Origin: Podaxis mareebaensis
Lineage: Eukaryota > Basidiomycota > Agaricomycetes > Agaricales > Agaricaceae
Assembly: GCA_018524725.1 (NCBI GenBank)
Contig: JAEUWP010000020.1
Location: forward strand, 1 to 50,453
Direction: 5' to 3'
Length of the DNA: 50,453 nt
Made by a program: the position numbers and the translations under genes
In this document: in pieces, positions 34,225 through 45,829 of the stretch
Numbering within the stretch: the stretch's first letter is position 1
Layout of the letters: each line of letters begins with the position of its first letter
The notes under the pieces: generated by a model
Told to the model about the DNA's origin: nothing
What the model saw: only the letters and a program-made list of their open reading frames with translations
Database searches by the model: none

Positions 34225-36353
34225 GGGCGGTGATAGCACCGCTAGTGGTAGAGCATAATCTCGGGTGGAAAATTTATTTGCAAGTGGGGCATGGGACTCA
34301 TTGGAATGATATGGGGACCTTGACCGGGGCGGAAAGGATTCGGGCTCCGATTGTCATTGCTCGAGTCGATTCACGGGAATAATATATCATTGAGTAAATC
34401 ATACTACTTCGTCCAACCACAGAATCAGAACTCGAGCCAAACCACCATAACAGTCTACGTCATTCCCTCCCCGCCCGCTACCATCGTCGTCTAAGCACCG
34501 CGAAACTTGCTAAGACGCTCTAGTGCACAGTCGCAATGACTGCCATCCTTATGATTGTCGTTATTTGTGACTGTACACGCGCCTGTGATGTCCGTAGACA
34601 CCGACATGGCCCTCTGCTATCTCGGTAGAAGTACAATTTTGGACCAATATGCCCCCACCCTCCCTATATCCCACAGTACGGCACGAGTCGCTCGAAGCGA
34701 TGTACGTTATTTCAGTTTCTTACACCCTCGGGATAGTCGAGAGGTTGGGTGCAATAGTACTCTCGGTCTGCGCCTGATTCCGTGGGACCGTCGTTACCGC
34801 CCGTGGTCGTGATCATGGACGCCGCCTGTTCCCCTTCCGGTGCGGCGGCAACTGCCTCCTTCTGCCGCCCGTACTCAAGGCGCTCAGGCCTGTTAGGACT
34901 GGAGCTTATCCCCGGTATGATACCATGGAAAAGAAAAGAAAAATGAATATGGTTGTTGTTTTAGATTGATTGAAGAAGTACCCCACACCGAAATGGACTA
35001 TGGGATACCGGTATTAGACCTGCCACAACGACTGTTCTCTCGCTTTGGAATGGATCCGGCTCAGAGGTGCGGTAGGGCTTGGAGGAACGAACAGCGAACA
35101 TCGAGACGGACAGCTGTCCATGATCAAGAACCGCGTTAGGGTAAGGGGAGAGGTGGTGGGGAAGTGAATGCGAGAGGATGTGCGGGGAACGTGGTTGTAA
35201 CAGTGATTGTAATGTCAAGTGCGGTAATGCCGGGTGACAACGTGCTTAGTCCCCGTCTGACAGGTAGGTCGATGTCAGAAGGATAGTCCACCCTAAGGCG
35301 GAAAATGGATAGAAGCAGAGATAGGTATTGGAGGAGATAGCATCCTGCGTCGCCGAAAGCACTCAGATTCGACCTCAACACCTGGCTCTTGCAAGTCAGA
35401 ATGAATGCGTAAATCAACCATTGGACGTCGCAGGCATTGTTATTGCTGGTGCCGTCTGATCATGCCTACTACTTTCTCATCAATCCTGCTGATTGGCGAC
35501 GAGTCTCTGCTTGACGGCGAACTGGGAATAGGTTCGAGGAACCAGCTCCTCGGAACATTGAACAGGGATCATGTATGTCAGGTGTTAGAAGTGGGAAGAA
35601 GGATGTGAAAGGGAGGGAAAGAGAAATGTCGAGCGAGGTCAGAGAGTTGAAGTGGTATGTAGAGTCGCCGAGACGTCAAGTAAGAACGAGGTATTCTAAA
35701 CTGACATTCTACTTACATTCAACAACGGAGATCGTACTGTGATACGACTCCCTGTGTATCTGTTTCGTGTTTCCGTGATTTTGTACCAGAAGTCCTAGGT
35801 AGTTAGGACACCGGGCGGTTAACTTCAGTATGGATGCAAAAGAAATGCCTTGAAAACCCAAGAGAGCACAGAAGGCCTTGTGCAGGAACAGAAAAGGTAC
35901 CAGTTATGGACGTGATAACAAGCACCCAAGGGCTGCGGGGGTGTGGCGGAAATCAAAGGGTGAAGGTTCCGATTCCAACAATTGGCCGCATCAAGTTGAT
36001 GAGTCAAAGATCGACAATGAACATCCATAACTTTCATACCGAGGCACCAATGTATAAGAAAAAGGGTCCAAGTGTGCATATATACGTACATTGGACAGAA
36101 GCGTCTCTGTAGGTATACAGAGATCGGAGGCAAAAGAACGCAGCCGCAGGCACACCGAGGAAAAAAAAAAAAAAACAGCAGGGGCGGTTGATACTACTCA
36201 TACACGGTATGAACGAGAACCCGGAGAGAACGAAAAGAAGTAAAGAGAAGGGCACACAAGAGAAAAAAAAGACAGGAGGGAGAAAAGGGTTTCGTGAAAA
36301 ATGTGTCCAATGTGCTCCCCGCTCAACACAAAAAGAAAAGAGAGTAGAAACAT
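34225..36353. other. Mostly non-coding region
   Basis: About 2.1 kb after the NACHT gene. At 34229-34382 (plus) a frame continues with coherent-looking protein offset from the NACHT stop, so the gene may once have been longer. A small minus-strand candidate gene lies at 34712-35101. A run of 15 A residues sits near 36161-36175. Otherwise no gene is recognised. Confidence 0.4.
34712..35101 (-). CDS. Candidate small two-exon gene, unknown function
   Basis: Two minus-strand pieces, 35101-34989 and 34889-34712, join in phase across a 99-nt GT-AG intron (GTGTGG to AACAG) to give 96 residues. The product is polar and shows no domain; its tail reads DREYYCTQPLDYPEGVRN. Other frames upstream (to about 35417) also look coding-like, so this may be only the 3' end of a larger gene whose first exons I could not resolve. 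Without transcript or homologue support it remains tentative. Confidence 0.3.
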
Positions 36354-38199
36354 CTAATCCAACTCGACAGCCTCCAAATAACTCTCTGGCACGAGTGCAT
36401 GTCGAACTCCGTTCCCCACATCCACACCTCCATCGACACCCTCAGGCACAACGACCACTGCCCAACCGACGCCCCCACCCCGCCCAACGACACGAACGAC
36501 TTGATCCTCGATTAACCGCATTTCCGCTGTACCCTCTGGTTCGAACGCGAACAGGGCGCGATACTGACCGGGATACAGAGGTTCCTCTTCTTCTCCCTCA
36601 CCTTCACCTTCTGCCTCCGCCTCAGCCTGATCACGATCAAGATCATCTTCCGCATCATAATAAACCTCCGAGCTCCGTCCGCTCTCAGGAGTGACGCTAT
36701 CCCCATGCTCCTCCTCAAAATTCATCTCCATCTCCACACGCGTCGGATACTTTTCCTGTTGTTGGTGCTGCAACGCTCTCTGCTCCCTCTCCTCCTGTTC
36801 CTGCTGATGACTCTGTCTTCTCAACCCGCCAAATCCAAAACTCCAACTAAACCTCCCCATCCCGCGTCTAAACCACCCATCACCGTCTTCCTCATCGTCC
36901 TCATCGCCATCGTCATCATCATACCCTCTAGCAAAACCACCAAACCTTCCCCGGGCACGATCACGTTGATCATCCTTGTCATCATCATCACTGCTCGTAG
37001 TCGCACTCGTACTCGTAGCATTCGTCGATTCCGACGCAGTACTCCACCGCTTCGACGACGGACGTGCCTTTTTAGATCCTCCCAGTTTTTTGTTAAGCCG
37101 AGAGAATTTATTGGGTTTGGGGACGTCAACTCCCATCCCGCGATACCGATCATCCGAAGTCATAAACGCAAAATCACGAATTTTGATTTTAACACGGGTA
37201 GAACGGCGGAGGCGGGATTTCGGTTTCGTACTAGTCGCTGTAGCGGGTGGTGTTTGAGTCTGGATTTGCGGAGAGGTAGTCACGGTTGGGGTCAACACCA
37301 TCGATTCTGGCCTTTCATCCCTCTCCTTTTGGGGAGATAGAATACCTCCTGTACTTCCCGTACTCAACGCACTCAACGTCGACTGTCTCTTCGACCCAGC
37401 CCCGGCAGAACCCATGATCAAACCAATACCAAACCCAATACTACTCCTACTTTCCCTCTTCGAGTTGCTCCGACTCACAGACGCGCTGGAAGGTTTGGAT
37501 CCAGAAGAACGAACAGAGATCGTGGAGATCCGACGGCTGTCTGCTGGTGAGGGTGGTGCGGGGCGGGTCGAGGAGAGAGAGGGTGAGGAAGTGAGGACGG
37601 GGGAGAGGGGTGGTCGGGATTGGGACTGAGATTGTGACTGCGGTGGTGTCGTCTGTGAGGGTAACTGCTTCTCATCTGGCGAAGGTATGCTGGGAGTCTG
37701 GGATTTAGCCGGCGCCGATCCAGCGGTAGAAAAGGACATCGAGGCCGGGGTGGGAGTTGTAGGAGAGAGCATGTCGAGGTCTTGTTGAGAGTTGGGATCG
37801 AGGGTGGATGGTGTCTGTGATTCGGCTGTTGAAGCAGGTTGTGGCGTTGTGGGTGGTTCCGAGATAGAGCCGTTTGGTGTTGCTGTTGTTGATGCTGTTG
37901 TTGTTGTTCCTGGGGCCTGTTTCTCGCTCCCGCTCTCACCAGCGCCGTTGATCAACGGTGGGTTATCAGTTGGGAGTGCTCCTGTGGCGGTGGATTTGCG
38001 GCGTGGGGGTGGTTTGACTGCAAACTCGTGTGGACCCGGCATAGGAGGTGGAAGGAAGGAGGATGATGGAGAAGGAAAGGGAGATGCCGAAGCTGGGGTA
38101 TCGACGTGCAGGGACAGAGGTCGCGATGTCGCTGCGACGGGAATGAGCAAGAATATTGTGGGACTGATGATTCAACTTACGTTCAACAACAGAGGCCAT
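36354..38199 (-). CDS. SH3-domain protein with long disordered N-terminal region
   Basis: Two exons, 38199-38181 and 38131-36354, give 598 residues; the 49-nt intron follows six codons. About 500 residues are low-complexity: Pro/Ser/Thr-rich first, then a basic segment with SRLRRSTRVKIKIRDFAF and MTSDDRYRGMG, then alternating acidic and Gln-rich stretches. The C-terminal 75 residues form an SH3 domain: YRALFAFEPEGTAEMRL matches the ALYDF and acidic RT-loop region, GWAVVVV replaces the usual WW-containing strand with a single Trp, and HALVPESYLEAV matches the closing V-P-x-x-Y-V. The domain has an extra Gly/Val-rich insert before the last strands. SH3 domains bind proline-rich partners, often in actin, polarity or signalling complexes; the partner here is unknown. 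The short first exon is easily missed, but it supplies the only start that joins in phase with a normal intron. Confidence 0.82.
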
Positions 38200-38985
38200 G
38201 ATTCGTCGTGGTCCAAGAAACTCTCTCCCTCAAACATTTCTCAACTCTGCACCGTTGCCATGCCACCACCTGTGTTTGCCTGTATTTGCTTTGTCACTTA
38301 AAATAACAAACGACATATTTAACATCAATGTGCTCAGTATAATGTTCCCCGGAAGACGTAGAGGTAGAACAAGCTGTTATCAACGACCTTGTGAAACCAT
38401 GCAGACTCTCTGCGACATCCTCTGACCACTTCGGGAGTCTCAAGACACCGCAAAGCTCGACGAGAGTGTTCCATCCGACTTTACTCGATATCACCAAGGA
38501 GTTGATATCAGACAATGAATATTTTGTGTTGTGGCAGACCAAGATGTCGTTGATATCCATTCTCGGGTTCTTCACACCTAGAAAGCCCATTGGCTGGTGC
38601 TGGCGCTGGGACATGATTTGGAGGCGGTTCCTCAGCTCAGTAAAAAAAAACAAGGAACGAATTAACGAACGAACGCTCGTGAAGGATTTGTGATGTTGGG
38701 ACAGAGAACACGCATCCTGGCGATTCCTTAGTCAAGTTCGGAGGCAGCGAGATGGTCTGCGAGATATGAATTGGCGTTAAATATGAGATGGCTGTGGCGG
38801 ATGCCGTGGGAACTTAGTACAGTTGAAATGTTAATAATGCATATCGTCGGGACCCAGGTCACGCCGATGCATTATGGTGTGTATGCTGGTGCATGACTAT
38901 ATAAGACATGCAGATATCCTGTACTTACATGTCAAAATATCAACAAACTTTATCTTAGAACCAGATACTTTAAATTTTCTTATTC
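38200..38985. other. Intergenic transition into the AT-rich repeat island
   Basis: About 0.8 kb upstream of the SH3 gene. CpG dinucleotides are still common up to about 38870 and disappear after that, marking the change from gene DNA to repeat DNA. Two overlapping opposite frames at 38294-38693 have no recognisable domain. Confidence 0.5.
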
Positions 38986-39001
38986 CTTTAATATTCAATA
39001 C
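38986..39001. repeat. Target-site duplication, left copy
   Basis: CTTTAATATTCAATAC directly precedes the poly(T) end of the zinc-knuckle retroelement and is repeated exactly at 41066-41081, just beyond its other end. A 16-bp direct repeat on both sides of an A-tailed element is the expected trace of target-primed reverse transcription. Confidence 0.9.
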
Positions 39002-41065
39002 TTTTTTTTTTTTTAAGTCAACAGTTTATTGCACTAGTACTAGACTAATACAAATGGGTGCACGATAGCAGTCCCGTCGTGTAAGAGAAAAGAAACAGAG
39101 GAGAAAAGAAAAAGAAAAGCAGAAACAACAAAAATACAGGTGCCCTGAACAACATGAATGAAAACTAACCAATTACATCAAGGCAGTCTGTGGCCAGGAG
39201 AAGGCATGCTGAAGGAGGTGAGCATATGGTGATGCATCAGCCCTTATGACCCCCAGAGGGGGCTTTCTTGGCCTCTGCATTGCACTGGTATTGCCTGAGA
39301 ATCCAATCCTGGTCAAAGTGATGTCACCAGTAGGGACACTGGCAGTTGTTGGAGGAGTGGGTGCCTGAACAATTGAGGCACCAGGGGGAGTGAGGGCAGG
39401 GATTGCCTGCTGGAGTAGGGGGAATGGGGGGGGGGTTGCTTTGGGGTTGTCCTTGCAGCACCCAGCCATAGAGCAGTGGGAGGTCTCAGAATGAGGACCC
39501 CCACAGAGGGGACACCTGGGTGCACAAGCACAACAGGCATTGGAAGGATGACCCCAGTGCCAGCAGCACTGACACTGAGGTGTGCCAGTGTGGGTGTGAG
39601 CCCCCTTGATGAGACAGGACACACCATTGATTATGATGTGCCTGTTGATGAGGGAAGTGGCAAGTGTGCCACATTGAGAGTTGACCAAGTTGATCCACAC
39701 AGTGGTGGTATCAGACTTGGCAGAATTGCAGACAATACACAGATAGTGCACATTGGAGGAGGGGAAGAAGGGAGAGGCTGAGGCCTCAGTCTCGACTTGA
39801 TCAGCTGTAAGGGTAAAGCCATTAGCTGAGAAAAAGGGAACATCCACAATCTTGATGAAAGATCAGGACACAGGGAGGGTAATGGAGGTGCTTTTGAGCA
39901 TGATAGGAAGTGAGGCAGAAAGAGAGTTGAGGTCTGCCTGGGAAGGGACACTGCCTGTAGAGAAGGTGATAATACCAGAGTAGAAGCAGCCAGAGTCAAT
40001 GGTAAGTGCTGACTTGGCCTGGGCAAGTGCTTGATTGAAGCACACAACCAGGGATTGAAGGGAGATATGAGCATTAGCAAGGTCACTAGCACTAGTGCTC
40101 AAGAAGAATTGACACTGGGTGGGACCCCAGGTTGCAAAGTATGGCTTACACTATATGGAGGTATTGGGGCCAGAAGGGCCAGTTTTGACATCATGCAAGG
40201 GAGGTCTAGGCCTGTTGTATGGAGGTGGAGGGGCACATGAGGGAGGTCTGGGCCTATCACATGAAGCAGGAGTCACAGGGGGGGCCAAGAAGATGCCAGG
40301 GCCTGGGTAGAGGGTTGGGAAGCAGGCACTGGTTGAGTGTCTGCCATCACTGAGTCAGCCATTCCATAGAACAGCATGTGTTGGGCATGCAGTTTGCATG
40401 CCTTAATAAGCAGACCAGTAATACTGTTTGCTGGGGAGGGAATACACTAGGCAGGGGGCAGGGTGCGGTTGGTGAATAGATTTTTGGACTCCAAGACTGA
40501 GATGAAGTTGCAGATGGTAGTGAAAAGGTGGGGGTCAGGTGGGAACTGATACTCTACATCATTAAAAGCTCAGGTTATCTGTATAACAGCACCTGAGGGG
40601 GATTTGTCCTCATCATTGTCTACCTTGTCAGGGGTAGAATCAAAGGGGAGGGTGGAAGGAACAGCTTTGGGAGTTCTCTGCTTAAAGGGAGGGGAGACAG
40701 GGAGATTGAGCTCTATGTCAGAAGAGGACCTACTCTGGAAATGCCCAGTAGCATGCCTGGATGGTGAAGGAGAGGGGGAAGATGCTCCAAATATCTCTCT
40801 AGCTAAGTTTCAAGAGGGGGTTTACTGGCCACTTGAGCTTGACTGAGTGGAAGAGCTTGAGGATGCAGGTTCCTCAAACACAGGTTGCAGTGGGGGTTTG
40901 AACAACAGGTCCAATCAATGCGAAGTAGTCAGGTGTTGCTGCTGAGGGGTCTCAGGAACCTCAGATAAGTTGAGGGGTTCAAATTTATTTCTTTATTTGC
41001 CCATAGTGCTACAAATAACTGACTATAGAGGGAGATGGTGGTGGTTACTGGAAAAGGAAGGTGCA
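39002..41065 (-). mobile_element. Non-LTR-type retroelement with zinc-knuckle ORF only
   Basis: A 2064-bp element on the minus strand, flanked by a perfect 16-bp target-site duplication and ending in a 13-nt A tail (poly-T 39002-39014) with AATAAA 11 nt before it (39030-39025). One long decayed ORF fills it, from ATG near 41004 to the stop at 39173. The C-terminal half has knuckle-like motifs (CQCCWHWGHPSNACCACAPRCPLCGGPH), as in ORF1/Gag-like proteins of basidiomycete non-LTR elements. There is no endonuclease or reverse transcriptase. At least six in-frame stops fit CGA, CAA or CAG changed to TGA, TAA or TAG, and there is a frameshift near a G7 run at about 40278. It probably moved with reverse transcriptase supplied by another element. 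Confidence 0.82.
39173..40102 (-). pseudogene. Zinc-knuckle ORF1/Gag-like coding remnant
   Basis: This is the best-preserved stretch of the element's ORF. It is open from about 40102 to 39173 except for one TGA at about 39866, where the related copy at about 49357 has CAA. Blocks include ALAQAKSALTIDSG, VDVPFFSANGFTLTADQVE and SLINRHIIINGVSCLIKGA, ahead of paired Cys/His clusters around 39480-39590. The protein is presumably an RNA-binding ORF1 product. Many Arg positions in the family read as Cys, His or Gln here, as expected from CpG decay of CGN codons. Confidence 0.7.
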
Positions 41066-41081
41066 CTTTAATATTCAATAC
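41066..41081. repeat. Target-site duplication, right copy
   Basis: An exact repeat of the 16-bp sequence at 38986-39001. It lies next to the 5' end of the minus-strand element, which starts TGCACCTTCC. Confidence 0.9.
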
Positions 41082-41161
41082 ATATTATACATTTCACACA
41101 GATATAAAGAGCTAAGGAAACTAACATATCAACTAATTATCTGGACAAAAGATATGTATTA

Positions 41162-41881
41162 TATTATAGTGAGGCCACTTTAGTCTGTAAAAAGGCCTGA
41201 TACATATCTGCAGATCATATCAAAGGAGACTTCTCATATACTAATAGATGAGCTACCTTTCAGCACTGAGCTTACACAGTAAGGTCAATGCATTCAAGAT
41301 AACTGCAATGCAGTTACACAATATGTTTATTCCTCAATAGAAGACATAGGCAACTCAGAGAGTGATAAAGGTTATAAAAACAACTTAAATCATATCACTT
41401 ATAGTTGATAAAGACTTCTATTTGAGTCTCCACCTAACCAAGTAGAAACAATGCTTTCTACTTGTTAGCTGTCAATGGCTTATATACCTATGAACAGTGT
41501 ATCTAAGTATATCTACTATGAGATATCATAAGAAGTGATCTAACTTAATCAGTCTTCTCCAGGTACTGAGGCTTGACTCAGAGATTGACTTGGAACCAGA
41601 AAGAAGTCTAATTCTACTATGAATAGTTAGATTGACTTCTTTATGAAAAGTTCTTTATCAAAGAAGTCTTCTTTCTAAGAATAAACAAGGAACAATCTAG
41701 AAAGCTTATCAATATACAAATGTCATATGACTTTAGGATTACATAATCAATCCAGCTGTTGCTCAAAAATCATAGTATGAAACAAACAAATTAAAGACTA
41801 AAGCTTTTAAATAAAACAATAATAAATAGATTGAAATCATAATTAGTAAATGTATAGTGAATATTTACTAAGTTTATAACA
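41162..41881 (-). repeat. LTR A, about 720 bp
   Basis: This segment is colinear with 43640-44365 over its whole length, with many transitions and small indels. Shared landmarks are TATAGTGAGG near the start, the block GACTTCTATTTGAGTCTCC, TACTGAGGCTTGACTCAGAG, and the ending TATAACA. Compared with LTR B, its first bases read TATTAT instead of TGTTAT, a likely G-to-A decay. On the minus strand the sequence starts TGTTATAAAC. Confidence 0.75.
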
Positions 41882-43639
41882 TATTGTGTCCATGGGTTAT
41901 ATCAACAGTTCATATTGGAACTATTACCAAATTACATATAGTACAGACAATAAATAAGATATCTTGATAAGAAATGTGTAAAGCAATACATTGTTGTTCC
42001 ACATATCTCCTAACAAGATATTATATCTATCATTTCCACCATATGTAATATAATAATAATATGGGCTATTAATATAATCAGCAGATACAGTAAATATTTT
42101 TAGCACAAATATATTCAGATAATATATTGACTTCCTCAGCCTTTTATATCTGAATGATACATATGACATCTCTCAAATATTAAGAGATATGATATTCAAG
42201 ATATCTGGTTTGGAGATAAGGTTTGTTCATATTTCAACATGTAAATACAGGATATCTACTGGTCTTATATAGTCATATTCCAGCTATTATGAACCCTCCT
42301 AGTAGCCACTGCTGCAATGACATTTACCATGCCTTAGTCCATGAACTTAGACTCTGAAATACCTCTCACTATACCACTCAAAATACCAGTATATTAAGTG
42401 AAGACTCAACCCACTATCACAATGAAGCTTTCACCAACTGTCACCTACCTGGGCATTGAGGAGAGATTTCTTCTGTTAGAGGTGAAAGACAGGCAAGCAT
42501 AGCCAAATCCAACAACTACTAGGCTTCATAACCAATACAATATGCTTGAGGACCCAGGAACAAAAGGAAAACAGATGACAAGGATAGGCAAAAAAAATTA
42601 TAAAAGGGGTTTTGAAGTTTTTAAGGAAAGATGTTTGTAATAGCAGTGCAAATGGCTTAAAACAAAGGGATACAATTTGCTACCTCCCAATACATGAGAC
42701 ATATTTCTTTATATACAATTATGTCTAGATATTTGAATTGAGATCTCAAAGTGGGAGGCATAGAAAAGTAAAACAAAAGGTAGCTAAATTGCAATTGGCC
42801 AAGGAATGTAATAAGACAATAAAGCATCAAGGTTGAAAGGAAAGATAAAGGCAGAATTGAGAAATAGCTTAAGTACACTAGCAAAACACTGGGGAAGGAG
42901 GCAAGAGTAAAATGGAGTAGGAATGGACTGAGACATTGGCAGAAGATCATAAGGCAGAATTGTTAGAATATGAATACATATTAAACAATAAACCAGATTA
43001 TACTCATGTAGCAGGTAGTCAATAGAAGAAATATAGAGAATGAATGCAAACAAGTATGATGACAAAAAGATCCAAAAACTCAAATAAAGTATTCTAAAGG
43101 TGGTGATGGGTAGCTTGACAATAGGTGCTCTGACAGATAGTGTTCCATGTTTGGCTAGCCAGAGAGTAATATGAGGTTTCCATTTTTATGAGCAACTGAT
43201 TGTTGGTCTCTACATCTCCTAGGTACTTTAGATACTGACCTTCTGGTCAGCATATGACTTGGCAAATTGGACAAGTTATGGCAGTAGCAAGAGAATGATA
43301 TGTATAGTAGATATGGTTGTATTGACAATATAGGCAGATAAGGGCAGAATTGTTGGTAGTGAGCCCCTTCAGAATAGTGAATGGAGTGGTTGAGCACCTC
43401 ATCATGCTCGACTGGAGTTATGTCCATAAAAAGGGTTATCACAAAAATGAGGGAAATGGGGGTGTGCCAATAGAGACATTGAGTATTCATCTGTAGTAGG
43501 TAGTGAACAGTCACTTTCTTCATCTGAAATGTCATATATGAGCTCTTCAAGGGCTTCCAGAGATGCATTAGTGAGTTTGGTAACTGGTATAGCTCAGATA
43601 TTGCATGGGTGGTAGGGTACAAGTCAGAAGGCAGTGAAT
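41882..43639 (-). mobile_element. Internal region between the two LTRs, decayed
   Basis: This 1.76-kb AT-rich segment lies between LTR A and LTR B. On the minus strand, about 43577-43407 reads as a coherent acidic peptide (EALEELIYDISDEESD is recognisable). A second frame, about 43404-43091, has two CxxC pairs (CLYC, CPIC) and one internal TGA. I find no reverse transcriptase or integrase, so the pair could bound a small non-autonomous LTR element, or the LTRs could belong to two different insertions. Confidence 0.45.
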
Positions 43640-44365
43640 TGTTATAGTGAGGCTACTTTGGTCTGTAAAGAAGCCCAATATATATCTAAAGATCATATCA
43701 AAGGAAACTTCTCATGTACTAATAGATTAGTCACCTTGAAACACTAGCCTTATACTACAAGGTCAAAGCATCTCTTAGTAACTTTTCAGTAGTTACACAA
43801 TATGTTTATAACTTCAATAAAAGACTTAACAACTTAGAGAGTGATAGAGATTAAAGAAAATTTATAATTTGTATCACTTTGAGTTGATAAAGACTTCTAT
43901 TTGAGTCTCCACCTAACCAAGTAGAAATAATGCTTTCTTGTTAGTGTCAACAGCTTATATACCTACAGACAATGTATCTAAGTATAGCTATCATAAGATG
44001 TCATGAGAAGAACTTCTAATTAATAAGGCTTCTTCAGGTACTGAGGCTTGACTCAGAGATTGACTTGGGACTGGAAAGAAGTCAATCTATATTAAGAATA
44101 GATAAAAGACTTCTTAATGAAAAGGTTCTTTAACTTCAAAGGACTTCTTTCTAAGAATAGAAGAAAAGCTTATCAATCCATTAATATTATACAACTTTGA
44201 AGTTTATATAAAAATAGATCAACTATTTTTATCTAAACTAATGTTCAAGAATCTGAAACTAGTTAGAAGGTAAAAGCTTTTAAAAGATATAAGTACAAAC
44301 AAAGATAAAAGAAACTCAAGTAAAAGAAAATATAATTTGAATTGTTTAGTATACAATTCATAACA
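43640..44365 (-). repeat. LTR B, about 726 bp, probably a 3' LTR
   Basis: Its ends are TGTTAT and ATAACA, a perfect 6-bp terminal inverted repeat with canonical TG...CA. On the minus strand it is preceded by GAAAGGGATTA, a good polypurine tract. That makes it the 3' LTR of a minus-strand element whose internal part lies to the right (44366 onward). It is a direct repeat of LTR A. Confidence 0.78.
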
Positions 44366-44378
44366 TAATCCCTTTCAT
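44366..44378 (-). promoter_or_regulatory. Polypurine tract next to LTR B
   Basis: The minus-strand sequence GAAAGGGATTA ends exactly where LTR B begins. This is the normal site for plus-strand priming in Ty3/gypsy reverse transcription and fixes the element's orientation as minus. Confidence 0.6.
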
Positions 44379-44420
44379 ATAGTTTATAACCCATAAACTG
44401 TCTAACTACTTAGCTTATAA

Positions 44421-45713
44421 TTAATAGTGTCCTTCTCTATCTATGTTGTAGATAGCATCATTGTTGAAGTCAAATTCAAAATTAGTGTCATAATCATCTG
44501 ATAGATAGGTGAGTCTAGCTAAAGATAAGTGAGCATGTTCTGGGTGATTGTGAGACCTGGAAATTGTTCCATGAGGGTCTTCTTGAGCATGACAATAGGC
44601 AGGAGAATGGGAAAATTGTTAGAGTTTTCCAACACATGGGTCAATAGGGGAATTAGAGTGCTTCTGAGAAGCTCTCTGGACTGGATAGTAAGTGGGACCA
44701 AGGGTAAAGGTAACCTTTTGAGGTCCATTGGTGTGTGTAGTGGAGTTGGGTCTAGACTCATGGCTAGACTTGGCAGTGGTGTTGGTGGAAGAGTTAGGAG
44801 AGGTTAGTAAACCAGACTCAGACTTGGAGAGTACAGTGGAGGTGGAACAAGTAGTTCAATCTCCTCCTCTAACAATAGAGGTGATCCAGTCATCTTCAAG
44901 CTGCACCAATTTTTCCAAGGCACTTGTGGGAAGTTTCCTTTGCTCAATGTCTGGATAAGGATTTCTGGAGCAAAACTTGGAAAAGTGTCTAGGAACTGAA
45001 GATTGGCAGTGGATGCAAAAGTACATCTTGCAGAATGTCTAAAGATGGCTCATTCTACTACATAGGTGGCAGGGTCTGTTTCAGGGTTGTATATTTGGAA
45101 TATAGCATGGGGAAGGGTGATTAATTGGTTGATCATTTTGTGAAGTTGCACTAGTTAAAGTATTGTTACTATTTTTAGCCAATTCATCAGACTTGGCAAA
45201 TTCCAGCAAAGGAGTAGTAGATGGTTGATGTGACAGTTCTCAGGGGTGGCTAGGACATAGTTTAAATCTGTCTGGAGATGGTTTACTGATTGATACAGGT
45301 TAGAGATAGAAGTCAGGCTCAATGGTCCTGATCTTCCAGATGATGTTGCTAATATAAGGACCTGCAGGGAGATAGCATGCCAGTTCATGAATACTGGTGT
45401 TCAATTTCTTGAATTGTGTGATGTAATGCTCTCTCAAAGCAGTAAACTCATCAAATGCAGTCCTAAGGATATGCAGTTTGCCAATGAGTTTAGAATTCCT
45501 GCTATAACTGGACAGAAAGTCACTGGCTGTTCTCTCATGTAGAAAGACACATCATAGGGAGGTATCTTTACTACAGGATACTGTAGCTTGACCTTGTTCA
45601 GGTCATGGTGAAGGTTGGTGGCTTGCCAGAACCTTTGTTTCTGTCTCAAGTTTCAGAGAGAGAGGATTCAAGGTAGTAGTGAGGGCATTTTTATTGATAA
45701 GAGTAGAGGACAT
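44421..45713 (-). pseudogene. Gag-like ORF with CCHC-type motif, decayed
   Basis: One frame of 431 codons can be followed from ATG at 45713 to TAA at 44421, crossed by several stops. Those I read are TGA, TAA or TAG at places where CGA, CAA or CAG would be expected. A cluster at about 44950-45050 has CHLC and then C-x2-C-x6-H-x4-C, a zinc-knuckle pattern found in basidiomycete LTR-element Gag proteins. It lies between the chromodomain remnant and the polypurine tract/LTR B, an odd position for Gag. It may be a third ORF of the gypsy element, or the Gag of a separate Gag-only element. Confidence 0.55.
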
Positions 45714-45829
45714 TTGTCTGAGGAATATTAGATGAGTTTCCTTTGTCTTTTATACTATTGAAGAATTTGTTTTGCATTTTGTAAGTTTTCTTCAGGTTCC
45801 CAAGAGTCCTCTGTTAGACTATAGCCTTT

